Assembly: GCA_038502055.1 (NCBI GenBank)
Contig: JAXRKN010000036.1
Location: 4,836,001-4,900,000, forward strand
From: Tanytarsus gracilentus
Lineage: Eukaryota; Arthropoda; Insecta; Diptera; Chironomidae
DNA length: 64,000 bases
Direction of reading: 5' to 3'
Numbering within the stretch: position 1 is the stretch's first letter; the number at the start of each line of letters is the position of its first letter. The notes beneath the pieces were generated by a model. It ran no database searches, was not told the DNA's origin, and was given only the letters and a program-made list of their open reading frames with translations. Shown here piece after piece: positions 48,201 to 60,536 of the stretch. The position numbers were made by a program, and so were the translations under genes.

Positions 48201-51200
48201 TAACCAGGTCGACCAAATAAAAAGTTAAGTAAATAAAAAAACTTCCTGAGGAAGTGGTCATGAAATGATGGCCAGAAAAATTTATTTCATTGAAAATCTC
48301 AATAAAAATTAAATTCTAAGTAGAATAAAATGAAATTTACTCACCACTGATGCCATCATAAGTCCACCTTTTATTAATGAATAAAATTTTAGGGTAATGA
48401 AACTAATACTTTTAAAGAGTATGTAAAAAATCTCACCATTCTTCCCAGCTTACACTAAAAAATCCTGAAAAAGACAAAAGTTTTAAATTAATCACATGGG
48501 TTTTAAATAACAATAAAAGCATAAAAATTTAATTTAGGACAGTTATCAAAGGGATCTAAAAAGTATACTATTTTTCTCCTTGTTATTCTACTTCTGTAAA
48601 TTTCTACTCTTTCACTCATCTTCACCGCAGAGTTATTTAAATTTGTGCAATTAAAAATAGTTTTATGATGATGAGCGTTGATGTGGTGTCAAAATCTTTT
48701 TTAATTAAAATGTTTTTTGTGTGTTCTCGAAAGCATCTAATTAATTTCAATTTTAACACAAATTATTATTATCAAAGCTCAGCGAGGGGAAGTAATTAAG
48801 CTATAAATCTAATCAAGTTTGCAATTCAGTGAAGGATTTATTGTTTGCATTTCCTTGCACGCCACCAAACCATTCTTCCACATCCTTCTCTCACATATCA
48901 CGCGGTAAATAACCGAAAATTGGTTTAAAATGAGCTCCATAAATTAAACCCATAATTTCTCTCCTTACGTTTTTAAGTTGTCAATGATGGCACAAAAGCG
49001 ATGCATTAACATTTTTGAAAACATGATGGAAAAAATTTACATACATTTTTTAGATACTTCTTTTTATCTAAAGTTTGATCTTTAAGCTGACATTTAATAT
49101 TTGACATAACCTTCAAACAATCCCTTTAGCTATTTCCTATCAAAATATTGATTTTGATGGAGTGGGGAGACGGGAAACATGAAATGGTTGGATAAACAGC
49201 ATTGTTAGGTAGACGGAGCTAATTATTGAGCAATAAATAAACGTTCACGTTTGAAATTATTTCTGTGAATAGCTAAGCGAAATAAATAAAAAATTAATTT
49301 TTCTGGTAAACTTTATAAATTTCGAAGTAAAAATAATATTTTATCGAAAAAGATCATGTTCTCTCTACTTGAAGCATGTAAAAGTTTTTTTTATTGTGAT
49401 ATTCTTCGCTCCTTCCGATTTTCCTGCTCTCAGAAAGTTTTTTATTTCTTCTGGTTGAGCTTTAATTTTATATTATATCGGATTAATAGTACTTAATTGA
49501 ATTATACAGAACTTTTGCTAATCAATAGCTTTAGACCATATTTATTCGATTGATTAATTTTGTGTGAGCAATACAGTGGAGAATTTTGAGATTTTTGAAA
49601 TTAATTTTCAGACTGTTTTTGTTTAAATCTTTAAATTAAAAAAATATTTTTCATTATATAAGCGAGCCCTCATTTTTTTCATTACCTAATAAAATTCAGC
49701 TGCTCCGAAATATTCTTCTTTCTCCAACACACTATCAATTTTTGTGTAGTAACAACATTTTGATTATATTTAACTCGAATGATTAAAAGACCTGCATAAA
49801 GACACTATGCACTCAAGAAAAAGATCTCTTTCTCGCACACATGCAAGCATTTTGGGTTGTATTTAATTTTGTTCTCTGCTCTCTACAGTAGAGGTTCGAG
49901 AGTCAAAGTGAGAAGTTGTTTTGAAATTTGAAGGTTTCGAAAATTAAAGTATGTTAATTGAATGTAATATTATCATTCAATCTCATCAATATTTTTTTTA
50001 TTTAACTTTAACTTTTTTACTATCTATTTCAATTATTTTTAATCAAACAAGTCACACAAAATGTCATCGAAAACCGGTAAAAGAAAATCATCGAGTATAA
50101 TCTCGAATGTGTGTTTTTGTTCTATTTTTAAACTCACACGTGTATGGTATGATATAATCGTGTTAGTTTTTTTTAAAAATATGTGAGCTTAAAGAGCATA
50201 ATAACATTGACATTAACCTTGAAAATGTTTTGCCGGCTTTTTTGCAGAATGCAAATCATAATTACCATTTTTGTTTTAAAATTCATTTACATTTTACAGA
50301 CATGGCGCAGAGGGGTGAAGCATTTGATTCGAATTGCATGACACTTACACGTTTCATCATTCAAGAACAGAAAAAATTTAAGGTACACAGTTCAATCAAA
50401 TTGAAGACTGTCATAAATTTTAATTAAATTTGACTAAATTTCTCGCAGCATGCAACAGGTGAACTGACTCAACTGATCAACAGTATTCAAACTGCTGTCA
50501 AGGGCATTGGCACTGCTGTTCGAAAAGCTGGCATTGCTCGACTGTGAGTACCCCAAAAAACTATATGTGATTGTGAAAATAATTATAATGGAATTAAACA
50601 AGGGTTTCAACATTACTCAAACATTTTTTAAATTTTATATAAAATTCATTTTCATCTCTCGTTCAAAATAACAACGTCACATGTAGAGATTCTGAACACA
50701 ACTTGACCCCTCGACGTGTGTCTATTTTTCACTTATCAAAAACCCGAAAAAAAATAAAATTTTTACTTGATAAGCGTAAAACGAAAGAAACAAACGCAAT
50801 TGTTGTTCGTATGTGTAACATGACAGTGAAAAACGATTAATTGAAACGCAAAAATCACGCTCTTTACAATTTGCTTTAATTTTTAAATTTTTCAGTTATG
50901 GAATTGCTGGTGAAATTAATGTTCAAGGTGAGGTGGTGAAGAAGCTCGATGTTCTGTCAAACGACATGTTCATCAACATGCTAAAGTCGTCTTACACAAC
51001 TTGTTTACTTGTTTCGGAGGAGAATGAAACTGTAATTGAAATTGAGACCGACAAGCAGGGTAAATATGTGGTGTGCTTTGATCCGTTGGATGGAAGTTCC
51101 AACATTGACTGTCTCGTGTCGATTGGCTCAATTTTTGCCATCTATCGAAAGAACACGGACGATGCTCCTTCGGTCAATGACGCATTACAACCAGGCAGAA

Positions 51201-54200
51201 AACTTGTGGCTGCTGGTTATACTCTCTATGGATCTGCAACAATGTTCGTTTTGGCATTGGAATCAGGTGGAGTCAACGGATTCACCTATGACCCGAGTCT
51301 AGGTGAGTTCGTTCTCACGGACTTTAACATGAAAATACCAGAGCGTGGCAACATTTACTCAATAAACGAGGGCTATTTCCACCAGTGGGATGACTCTACA
51401 AAGGATTATGTTCAAGCCAAGAAAGATCCTACTAAAGGAAAGCCATATGGCGCTCGTTATGTCGGCTCTATGGTTGCAGATGTACATAGAACGATAAAGT
51501 ATGGTGGCATTTTCATTTATCCAGCAACGGCAGCTTCAAAAAATGGAAAACTTCGTCTTCTCTACGAGTGCAATCCAATGGCATTTATCGTTGAAAGAGC
51601 GGGTGGTAAAGCAAGTGCTGGTAAAGATCTGGAAGTTCTGGATGTCGTTCCGACTTCAATTCACGAACGCTGCCCGATGTAATTTTCTATTTTAATCGTT
51701 TCTATAAGATGCATTATTAACATTTCTTATTTTTTACTCCAGCTATCTTGGCAGTCGATTGGATGTTGAAGAGGCACTCAGCTATATTAAATAAGTCCTT
51801 TGGCGTTTTAGTATATCTCCATGGGAATGAATCTGCATTTACAATTTGTAACCAATCCTCTCTCAAGTGCGGATATTTAATTTCTGAGTTTTCATCACTT
51901 GTTTTAAAATACTTGCATCAACACAATCATCCTAGTGTATCTGGAAGCATTCTCAAATTAAATTCCTAGACTTGTTTTTTTTCTAATCACTTAACTGCCA
52001 CAATACTGCTGATGATTAAAATTGTTCAAAAAAGACTATGAAAAAATATATTAAAAGTTCAAACATAATTGACTCCCTCTTGGAGTAAGTGTATGCAATT
52101 TTCCAACCATTTTCTAGGTCTCGCACCACACCTTTATGTTGTAGCACCCTCGGACATTCATCGGCACAATTCCTTCGACATCGGCTCACCGAGGACGAAG
52201 GGAGAGAGAGGACAATAAAAAATTACAATAAAAACTCTTACTCAATGTGGTCGATATTTATAGTTACGCTTGACGTTTGCTGCTGATGTGTCGAGACACA
52301 CCTTTATTGGATCGCCATACCATTTTCAGAGTCGCCAACATGATAGGAAAATTCTTTGTTTTTCGATAATTAAATGTAATTTTATCCTCGCGGTTAAGGT
52401 AAATTTATTGCTTTTTTTTTGGCTTCATTTTAAAGCCAATAAAAATATTTTAAACATGAAATTTAATTATTATGCATCATTGAGTATTTCCAGGAGTATT
52501 TCTAAAATGTCCATATATTTTTAATCAGCCTGATGCTGCAGATGTTTAAAATATTTTTCATACATTGCAAAATCTCAGCACGTTGCAACAATTTGCGGAC
52601 TCCTCGAAAGCATTTAATTGAACAAAAATTTGCCATTTAATCTCGCATGCGATGAAAAATGTTTTTGTGCTCTATCGCTTTAGCAATTTTCAATTTATTA
52701 TTTTCATAAATATTTCATAAATCATCATCGAATTTTATAATAACGACAATAAATTCCATGTGCATATTATCGTTGATGGCTTGGAGATAATGCAGAAACA
52801 ATTAAAAAATTTGCTGGCTTTTGAACGTGTTTGTAACCTCCCGGCTTGTATTGAAAAATTTTAATGTTGCATATTTTCAGGGAATATTTTCACCTTTATG
52901 CTTTTATGTCAACCCGTTCAATATTTAATAGCAGGTGTAGAACAAAATCAATTTGAGAGATTAAATTCTAAGCGAATTTTTACTTTCACGATAAATTCAA
53001 TTTACTGTTAAATTTTTGTTGTAAATAGAAAAATTCGAAGTGAGGTATTTTTCAACATTTCAAAATCACATTAAATTTCCATCTAATTAAATTTTAGATT
53101 GCGAGTACTTAAAGTTTTTTTTTATTTTACTTCTATCTTCATATACACTCTCAATGAAGCTTTCTCGATGAGTATGATGCGCTCTGCAATGTCTTGTTAC
53201 TTGAAGCGTTAAATAAGCACATAAGCGCTATCCATGATAATCTCAGACTCAATCTTTTCACGAGTGTGCGAGTCTATATTTGAAGTATAATGTATAAGAC
53301 GAGATCGGAGAGTTTAAAGAGAGCACTAATTGACCCAAATCTAGATCCTCTTCTAGTTAAGAATAACCTTTTCGTCTGAATGTAAAGTTCAAGATGTGGC
53401 CACTGGGCAGACGATAAATTTTTTATATCTATTAGATATTTGCGGTTTTTGAGAAATATTATAGCTCAGTACTCTTGCAAATATCATTTGTATTTGTTTC
53501 TATGAGAAACTTATTCACTGATAAATCATTAAAAAGATAAAATTCTAGAGCTCTATCATTCAACACTCGCTAAATGAATCATGGCTTTAGGAGATTTTTA
53601 AATCAAAAATAATAAATACAAAAAATGTATTAAATATCGCGATGGCGTTTTAAATAGTGTCTTAAATTAAGTAGTGAATTTTAATAAAGTTATTTTATAA
53701 CTTCTTTTTTGACATCCCCAGAACTTAATAATTTAATATTTGTAATCTGGGGATATTCCCAACATCTTTGTTAAAAATGTTAAGGTGAAACTTTTTCCTT
53801 TCAATTTTTATAACGAAATTGATTTTTCCTTCGTAAAAATTGCTGAAAATGTTCAAAGTCACTTCAAATTCTATGCAGTGCAGCTGTGTCTCAAGCTAGC
53901 AACAATGGATGAATGGCAATAACAGATTATGAGCGAAAGCAATTTTCCAAAAAATTCACTCAAAGAAGAAAAGGAGGAGAATGCAATTTGCACATTTCAG
54001 ACTATATATTTCAAATGAAGCAAAAAACAAACAATTTTTTTTATTTTTTATTGTTAGTCTCTTTCATCTGCAATCAAGAAATGATGATCCTAAATTTGAT
54101 TTTTAGTGAAATTCTTTATTTCATGGCAATTGATATTTTTCTCTTCATACTTGCGCTTTTTATTAATTTTATTGTGCCTTTCATAAAGAAAATAAATTAA

Positions 54201-57200
54201 CTTTACACGTTTTTATTCACAGTTTTAAAAAAAATCCGTTAAAAAATTTACTGGCTTCTTATTTCCAATGGATCTACATTGTGTAAATTTTACAATTAAC
54301 TTCCTTACATAAAATTCAAACATAAAATTTGAACTTTCTTTATTAAGAACTTTAATCACTGTTTAATTTTAATTTTATTTTATACATTGAAATTCTGGTT
54401 TGTATGCTCTAATTTGACAATATGCAAATTTTCACTCTTCCTTTCTTCTTTTTTGCAACATAATTTCATAAAAGGTATCCAAAACGGTTTAAGGAAATTT
54501 ATCACAAATAAAACAATTAAAACTATCATGAGTGCGAACAAAATTTGCAAAAATCTCTCTAAATTTCCTTGATATGTATTCGGTGCCAATGTTGCGTACT
54601 CTACATCTTGCGAAGACATTTTTTATTTTGACGATAAAAATTCCTTAAATTTTTTTTATTGTTAGTATTAAAGTTCTGATAGTTTTGAACGACTGAACAC
54701 TGGACCTTTAAGTAGATGTTTGATGAATATATCGTGATCTCTCATCAAAAATTTGTAAAAAAAACTTATGCGTCGTATTGAGAAAAAAGTCATTTTGTTC
54801 AAGTGTATGTATTTTCCCAGCGATTTTTTAGGGTCAAAGCAAATTTTAATGTTGAGAACTTGGGAGTATCATAACGTTTTCGATTTCGTACATGATTTCA
54901 AAAGATGATTTTTTGAGAGATAAGTTTATAAGATTTATAACCTATATAAATCACAATTTTTACCTTGATCTACAAGGGGCGTTAATCTCAAAATAACCCC
55001 GTATCCACTTATTGAACTAAGTTAATATAAAAATATCGTGAATCAACACCTAAATTGCATGAAATATTCGTAGTTTTTCTGAAAACAGTGAATTCCCTTG
55101 TTGACTAATTTTTAATCGGAACTTGATTCATGAGCAATTAAATGATCTCACTGAAGGATTATGAGTGTACAATTTTAAAATTTTATGACTACATTTTTAA
55201 GTTTTTTCACTCAGGCAGAAGCTTTGCATCGAGAGAGATTTTATAATGGGAATAAAAGTAAAAATGTAAGTTGAAGTGTAAAAATTTCAATTTGAACACT
55301 TTTATAATTTTTCTACAATATCTTAACTCATTTTAACCTCCCTTTCCAGGATTTTTTTTATTTCCTGTTTCTTAGTGCAATTTGTCTCAAATGCACAGTT
55401 ATTTGAAAATGAGATTCTAAAATCACGACAGGGTCTTAGATTTGAAAATATTGGAGAGTTGAAAGTTATAAGTAGCACTCACAGGTTAACCTTCAATATT
55501 AATTTCACCCAAGTCGAGGGCCTTATGAACGAAATCGAAAGCACAATTTTAAATCAAATCAAACAAGAAGATGACACAGACTATATGAATTTCCATGAAA
55601 AACTTGGCAAAATGTTAAAAGTGTTGAGACAACTTCGAGAAATATTTACCGATATATTTGGTATTCGTGAAAAGATAGTCAAAAAACGTTCAATTGACTC
55701 AACAATTTTAATGAGTTTATCACAATTAAACATGAATATGATGCCTGTTAATTCCAACAACATATTAATGGAAAATCTCAATAAGATTCGGTTTGGTATG
55801 AATACCGCGAGTGAATACTTGGAAAAGTTAAAGAAAGAGTTTAAAGATTCCATGGAAATTCAAAAAAATACAAACGAAGAGCTTAAAAAACAAGTGATGC
55901 TAAATGAAATCGCGATAAGAATTTATGTGGTCAAGAGTAAGATTCGTGGAGTTTTGACAATGCAGCAACGTGCACGGTTAAGCAGCATGTTTGTGAGCAT
56001 TGCTGAATTTAGCGATAAAATTAAAGAAATTAGAAATATTTCGAACGAAAATGATGAAGAATTACCATACTCGCGAATAAATGAATATTTTTACAGTCTC
56101 AAAGTTTTCCACAGTGTTGAAGGGAAAATTTTGAAACTCTCTGTTGAAGTACCACGAGTGCAAAAAATTAACCGAAAACTTTATAAAATTCACGAGATTC
56201 CATCCAGCGATAACGGAAATTTGATTATTACTGATGTAAAATGGAAATATATTGCTGTTGGAGATGAAAACGTAATGATGCTTGAATCGATTGAGCCTTG
56301 TCTCAAAGCCGTTCAACCAAACACATTTTTATGTGCACTACAAAGTCCACTCATTAGAAAAACTGCTCAATCTGAATGTCTTGTACAAGCTTTTGAACTT
56401 AAAAGCATCGAAGTTAAAACATGCGAAACGAGTGGCGTGATATTTAAGCAGTTAACTTTCATTCGACTTGGCAATGGCGAATATTTTTATTATTCACCAA
56501 ACAAAACTCCTTTAAAGCTCACTTGTGACGACAAAATTCGGACACTGCAACTTGAGAAAAATACGGGAATTCTTAAATTAGAAAAGGGATGCTCGGTAGA
56601 AACTGATAAATTTAAAATTATCTCAACAAAAACTTACAAGAAATCCATTTACAAGTCTTTCAATGTTGGATACACAGGCAAAACCATCGATCAATTAAAA
56701 GCCTCACTTCAAATTCCAGAATATATAAATAACGTTGAAGAAGATTTTCGAAAAATTGCCGATCCCATTCATATGTCAAATGATTCATTAACTGCATCAA
56801 TCAACTGGATTTTATGTGGATTGTTGGTCGCACTTGGACTTGTATTTTTCATATTTTTAATCGTGAGATCGAAATTAAAAGGATACAAAGAGGATAATTG
56901 CGATGAAACATAGTTAAATTTAATTTTTAAAAAAGATTTTTCAAATTGTTAAATTATAATTTATATAATTGGGCTGAAATTATTAAAAAAAAATACGAGA
57001 CGAGTTTTTAATATTTTGTATAAAAAATAAAAGTCAAATTTTTTGAATAGGTAAAAAATCAAAATATAAAAAAAATACAAAAAGTTCAAAATTTTTTAAA
57101 AATTCTAAGTCTCAAGTTAAATTTTTTTTCAAATTTTCAAATCTCAAAACTTTAAAAAAATGTTCCAAAACTTTGAAAATATCTCAAGATTATGAATTTT

Positions 57201-60200
57201 TTTTAAAAAAATGTTGTTTATTTCTCAAATGATTCCTCGATTTTTTTTTAAAAATTATGCGTCGGGGGTACTGATTTAATTGACAGCGAAGCTATTGGAA
57301 ACGTGTTTTTCTAATATAAAATTTATTTTGCTCGATTTTTAAAGTTACTGAGTTGATTATATAATTCACCAAAATAATTATTTTTTGTGTTATTTTTCGT
57401 TCGTTTTTGATTTTTTTTGGAAAATTTTAATTTGCTTTTATTTAGTCTTTTTGAATAATTCTTAAAATGATGTTTTCCTTCTTCTTGCTCATGTAGCTCT
57501 TTTCTTTAGAACAATTCTTAGAGCAAATGCTTCTGAGAACAATCAAGCAAAATATAATAATGAATGTTGTCGCAAAAATGACCATCATGTCCATTCCGAA
57601 ATCTACAGTTTGACTTTCTGATTTTGAATCGACTTCATCTGCATCTTTTAACTCTTTACGAAATACATTAAGATCATCAAATGCTTTTGAATACTCTTTA
57701 AATTTGTTGGTTATATTTTTTAGACTCTCCTCTAATTCACCCTCTGTGTAAGCAACGTTAATGAATAAATTTCTCTCGATGTGACGATGGTTTTTTGTTG
57801 AAATCAATTCATATATATCAGATTTTGCTCTGCATCCTTGATAGAGTATCAAAATTCCTGTGTAATTTTTGAGAACCTCAGACTGAACAGAACCATTGCA
57901 AGAGACTACGATAATTTCTTCATTCACTTTCGGAGTGTAATAAAAGTATTCGCCATTTCCTAGTTTGATGAAGGTTAACTTAGAAAACTTTGCCCCTAAA
58001 GTTTTGCACAATTTGGAATCAATAGATTTAAATTTATAGGCATTTCCTAGACAACTTGAGTTAGTTTTTAGGTTTTCTGTATGGCTTTCAGGTTCACAAA
58101 AATATGTGTTGGGATTGACACCATTCAGACACTTTTTACTATCCATAAACATCACCATATCGGTGTTACTCACAGCCATATATTTCCACTCTACATCAGT
58201 AATCATTAATTTTTCGTCATGATAAGATGGAATTTCATGAATCTTATATAGTTTTCGAGTGATTTTTTCAACAAATGGTACTTGAACTGTGAGAATTAAA
58301 CATTTATTAAACACTCGATGCGAAACCTGGAGACTGTAAAAATACTGATTGATTTTATCGTTGCCAAATGGCAACTCTTCTTCATCACTTCGTGCAAATT
58401 TCTCAATGTTCAATAATTCACTTTTAAAATCAGAAAAAGTAACAAACATTTCACTCAGTTTTTTTCTTTGGAGCATCATTAGAAGGCTCTTTATGTACTC
58501 ACTCACTACTTCGAGTTCAATTTTTATCTGATTTATCACAGAATTTTTTAAAAGTATCTCATTTGTTGAATTTTGTTTAAATATAGAACTGTTAAAAGTT
58601 TCCGCGATGGCAGAAATATTTTGGATGAGTTCATTTGTAAACTCTCTGAAACCTTTCAAATCTTTGTCCCTTCGTTGAGTGTCAAGCCAAAAAAAAAAAT
58701 CAAAATTAAATCGCTTTTTCCTACGTATTTGCGATGATGTGTAAAAAATATCCCCGAACATTTGCATTTGTTGTCTAAGAGCTTTTTGCAAGTAACTTGT
58801 TTCATTTTGGAAAATTATATCGTCAAGAAAACTATGTCTGCTCTCATTCAAAAGATTTTCCGTCGCACTCATCAAAATCTGAATTTCAGATATGTTAACA
58901 TTGAATGTTAATTTGTTGTATGTGGTTATCAATTTTAGATCACCAACTTCTTCAAACTGAAGTCCTTCGCGTTCATTTAAAGCCTTATTTTCAAAATGAG
59001 AAGCGTGTGTCACTTTAATTAAAAAAATTTCCAAAAGTGTGATGGCCAATCTATGTTAAAATTTAAAATAAATATTTAAGTGAATTAGAAAATCGAACTT
59101 TTGTCATCATCACTCACATTAAAATCTTCATTTTAATTTAAAATTTTATTTTATTCAGAACAAACTTCAACTTGCTTTTAGAACTTTAAGTCGTATACTA
59201 AGGATTATCCCGCAAAGTTTCACTAAATTATATTTTATCAGAAATGAGCTCATCGATTGCGTGACTCAAACATAAATTTGTTATTAAAAATATCAGTTTA
59301 ATGATTAATTTAAAAATTTCAAGAAACATTCTTTAAAATTTTATTGGTATTCTGAATTTAAAAATCTTAAATTTACAGTTTAAGAAAATATTTTTTTAAA
59401 AAAATCCACATTTGTGTTTAAGAAAATATTTTTAAAATTTATCATCGGATGAATAACATAGTATAGTATATGAATCGATATGAATTTAGTCACGGGCAAC
59501 TGAAAAACATTTTAATCTTGTTTAGTATTTGACTCACTTTTTTATTATATTTCATGACGCCTAATTTGGACATTTAGAGTCGAAAACATTATCTAATGAG
59601 GACTAAAACACGTGTCGAGATCAACGATACCATGTTTCATGCTTTTCACACCTCTGAATCATTCGCAATTTGTTCCATTCATAATTCAAGTGAGAAATGA
59701 GGCAGTAAAAAGAACAAAATGTGCTCGACTTAATGTGCACTTGCTTGAGGCGTTAAAAATTTAAATGTCGTTTTGCGTGTCAGCGAATTATTTCCTGAAT
59801 TACTCACTCGTGCTTAATGACGGAATTATAACAATACAAATAGGATTTTTATATTCCATTCAAAATCGATTTAGAAATTTCACAAGGGAAATAAATTGAA
59901 ATATTTTTATACGATGACACTCAATTTGCATATTTTTATTGAATTACTTCCGGTTTTAGAATTTTCAAGTGACATCATTTTAGTGTATTGCTCCATTTAT
60001 AAATTTCATTTAAATATTTTAAAACGGCGTTTGAGGACAAAATACTTAATTATAGCTTTCACAATCCTATAATTATTTTTAATACCATTTTTCAACTCCA
60101 CTTCATATATAAGGAAGGCAATTGTACCACAATTCACTCGATCATAAACAATTTATTGCTTTTTATGGAGAGAAACATTATTTTATACAGCGACAAAAAT

Positions 60201-60536
60201 ATCGAATTTTATTTTCCTTTTCCTGTCTTTTTACACTTACTTCAATTTTTATTTTATTGGCGCACAAAGGTACTTTTAAATTACATTCACATAACTTTTA
60301 TACCACAAAAACCACAATTTTTCAGCAATTCGTAAAAAATGTTGATAGTGTTTGAAAATTTTTCTTTTTTTAGCTTGATTTAAATATAACTTGTACTTTT
60401 TGCAAGTTCGCATGAGTGAAAGAGTACTTATATTTACACGTAAACATAAATTAGCAAGATTGAACAATGAGCTCTCACCTGGTAATTGAATTAACTGCAG
60501 CGCAAACAATGCACATGCATATGTTAGCAGAACCAT
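39253..60536 (-). CDS. CARPB: Carbonic anhydrase-related protein, CA10/CA11 type (acatalytic)
   Basis: Nine exons, in order: 60536-60479 (signal peptide, MVLLTYACALFALQ), 48464-48437 (28 nt), 48367-48345 (23 nt), 44202-44066, 43883-43629, 41285-41190, 41131-40957, 40902-40856 and 39465-39253. All joints keep frame, giving 343 residues, near the usual length. Motifs include WEEWWTYDGISGPAFWG at the N-terminus, RRQSPVNLEP, GSEHSVEGYSFPAE, HYMTYEGSTTSPACHET and LHRPVRTNIDF. Two zinc-ligand His remain (EIHIHYG, 144 and 146) but the third is Gln (EIQIYGYN, 169), as in CA10/CA11, so no CO2 hydration is expected. The vertebrate proteins are secreted or surface neural proteins that bind neurexins. 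A Ser/Asn/Met-rich insert lies at about 104-124. A donor at 39284 would give a different C-terminus. The choice of CARPB over CARPA is tentative. Confidence 0.9.
41791..42018 (+). pseudogene. Possible stray Cys-tail remnant in a CARP intron
   Basis: A 75-codon frame includes MYSRGPKGDC-KQVYK, which resembles a family tail end (compare KRGSKGNC-RKI at 16686). A Cys (TQSVC) lies 16 residues upstream of the tail Cys, more than in intact members, and there is no proper signal peptide after the ATG. It lies antisense in the 2.3-kb CARP intron. It may be a chance resemblance. Confidence 0.2.
44203..48344 (-). other. CARP intron 3 (4.1 kb)
   Basis: This lies between the 23-nt microexon and the exon encoding PAFWGLINPEW. 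It contains one dispersed repeat (45.3-45.5 kb), short GT and CA microsatellites near 44762 and 46590, and no supported gene. Confidence 0.6.
45324..45540 (+). repeat. Dispersed repeat B, copy 2
   Basis: It shares with 18768-18923 the blocks GATCGTAGGAAAGT, GATGACTTAA, CTCGTAGGATCAACCG, TGTCTTGGCACTAGGG and the terminal ATACAGCGAAGCTATAAT. It includes about 70 bases missing from the 18-kb copy, so it is the fuller version. It has no coding capacity. Confidence 0.55.
48465..50060 (-). other. Start of the 12-kb CARP intron 1 (gene-free part)
   Basis: This is AT-rich intron sequence between the 28-nt CARP microexon and the nested fructose-bisphosphatase gene. No exon or repeat was recognised. 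Confidence 0.5.
50061..51794 (+). CDS. fbp: Fructose-1,6-bisphosphatase
   Basis: This gluconeogenic cytosolic enzyme hydrolyses fructose-1,6-bisphosphate to fructose-6-phosphate. Exons are 50061-50076, 50300-50382, 50449-50543, 50896-51678 and 51743-51794, giving 342 residues (the human enzyme is 338). The short first exon (MSSKT) joins in frame to DMAQRGEAFDS. Translation could also start at 50302, which would remove six residues. Visible motifs: metal and substrate residues in VSEENE (Glu106, Glu107) and FDPLDGSSNID (Asp127, Asp130), YVGSMVADVHRT, and the signature GKLRLLYECNPMA. The C-terminus is IYLGSRLDVEEALSYIK. No key residue is missing. The gene lies wholly inside the first intron of the minus-strand CARP gene. 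The upstream intron between exons 1 and 2 is 223 nt. Confidence 0.95.
51795..54379. other. CARP intron 1, gene-free part
   Basis: No supported gene was found. A frame at 53913-54200 is rich in Phe, Ile and Leu but lacks splice partners or a recognisable family. A GGGATATTCCC palindrome at about 53751 resembles a kappaB word but has no adjacent secreted-peptide gene. Confidence 0.35.
54380..54619 (-). CDS. Possible small single-pass membrane protein
   Basis: Intronless frame of 79 residues starting at an ATG in a favourable context (AAAAAATGT). The polar N-terminus (MSSQDVEYATLAPNTYQG) is followed by a clear membrane helix (ILFALMIVLIVLFVINFL), then a Cys-Cys basic juxtamembrane segment (LCCKKEERK) and a short polar tail. 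No family is recognised. It lies about 630 nt from the start of the plus-strand envelope-type gene, in divergent orientation, inside the CARP intron. The composition is protein-like, but a frame this short in AT-rich DNA may be chance. Confidence 0.35.
   Translation of the reverse strand: MSSQDVEYATLAPNTYQGNLERFLQILFALMIVLIVLFVINFLKPFWIPFMKLCCKKEERKSENLHIVKLEHTNQNFNV
55246..56913 (+). CDS. Envelope-type (Env/baculovirus F-like) membrane protein, copy A
   Basis: Two exons, 55246-55265 and 55350-56913, phase 2. The tiny first exon completes a signal peptide cut near residue 22, for a product of about 527 residues. The layout matches insect errantivirus Env and baculovirus F-type proteins: an N-terminal GLRFENIGELKVIS motif, a heptad-like helical stretch, a basic site (KKR, about 118-120) that lacks a full furin consensus, a conserved LYKIHEIP motif, a Cys-rich half, one membrane helix (about 493-512) and a short tail. 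No LTR, gag or pol was seen nearby, and the intact frame plus a host-type intron suggest a retained host gene, comparable in idea to Drosophila Iris. It sits tail-to-tail with copy B, which has the same intron position. The family call is by recognition only. Confidence 0.75.
57040..57305 (+). repeat. Dispersed repeat A, copy 3, between the envelope-type genes
   Basis: The T/A-rich body is followed by TTTCTCAAATGATTCCTCGA, TTATGCGTCGGGGGTACTGA and GACAGCGAAGCTATTGGAAA. It aligns with the minus strand of 18484-18680. It occupies most of the 0.5-kb gap between the convergent genes. Confidence 0.5.
57442..59131 (-). CDS. Envelope-type (Env/baculovirus F-like) membrane protein, copy B
   Basis: Exons are 59131-59118 (14 nt) and 59050-57442, phase 2, giving about 540 residues. 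The intron splits the signal peptide at the same point and phase as copy A, showing that the intron predates the duplication. The mature chain starts near SHFENK. It has GLQFEEVGDLKLIT like copy A, a stronger basic cleavage-type site (RRKKR, about 114-118), LYKIHEIP, conserved Cys and a GNGEYFYYTP motif, one membrane helix (about 490-510) and a longer basic tail (SKNCSKEK...). No retroelement parts flank it. The intact frame and shared intron argue for selection. It is diverged from copy A, so the duplication is not recent. The role is unknown. Confidence 0.75.

Noticed and set aside
53913..54200. Hydrophobic 95-codon frame near the envelope-type genes
   Set aside because: Phe/Ile/Leu richness reflects T-rich sequence. 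It has no family motif and no splice support.
55246..59131. A complete endogenous retrovirus or errantivirus provirus
   Set aside because: No LTR pair, primer-binding site, gag or pol frame is visible around either gene, and both genes contain a host-type intron.
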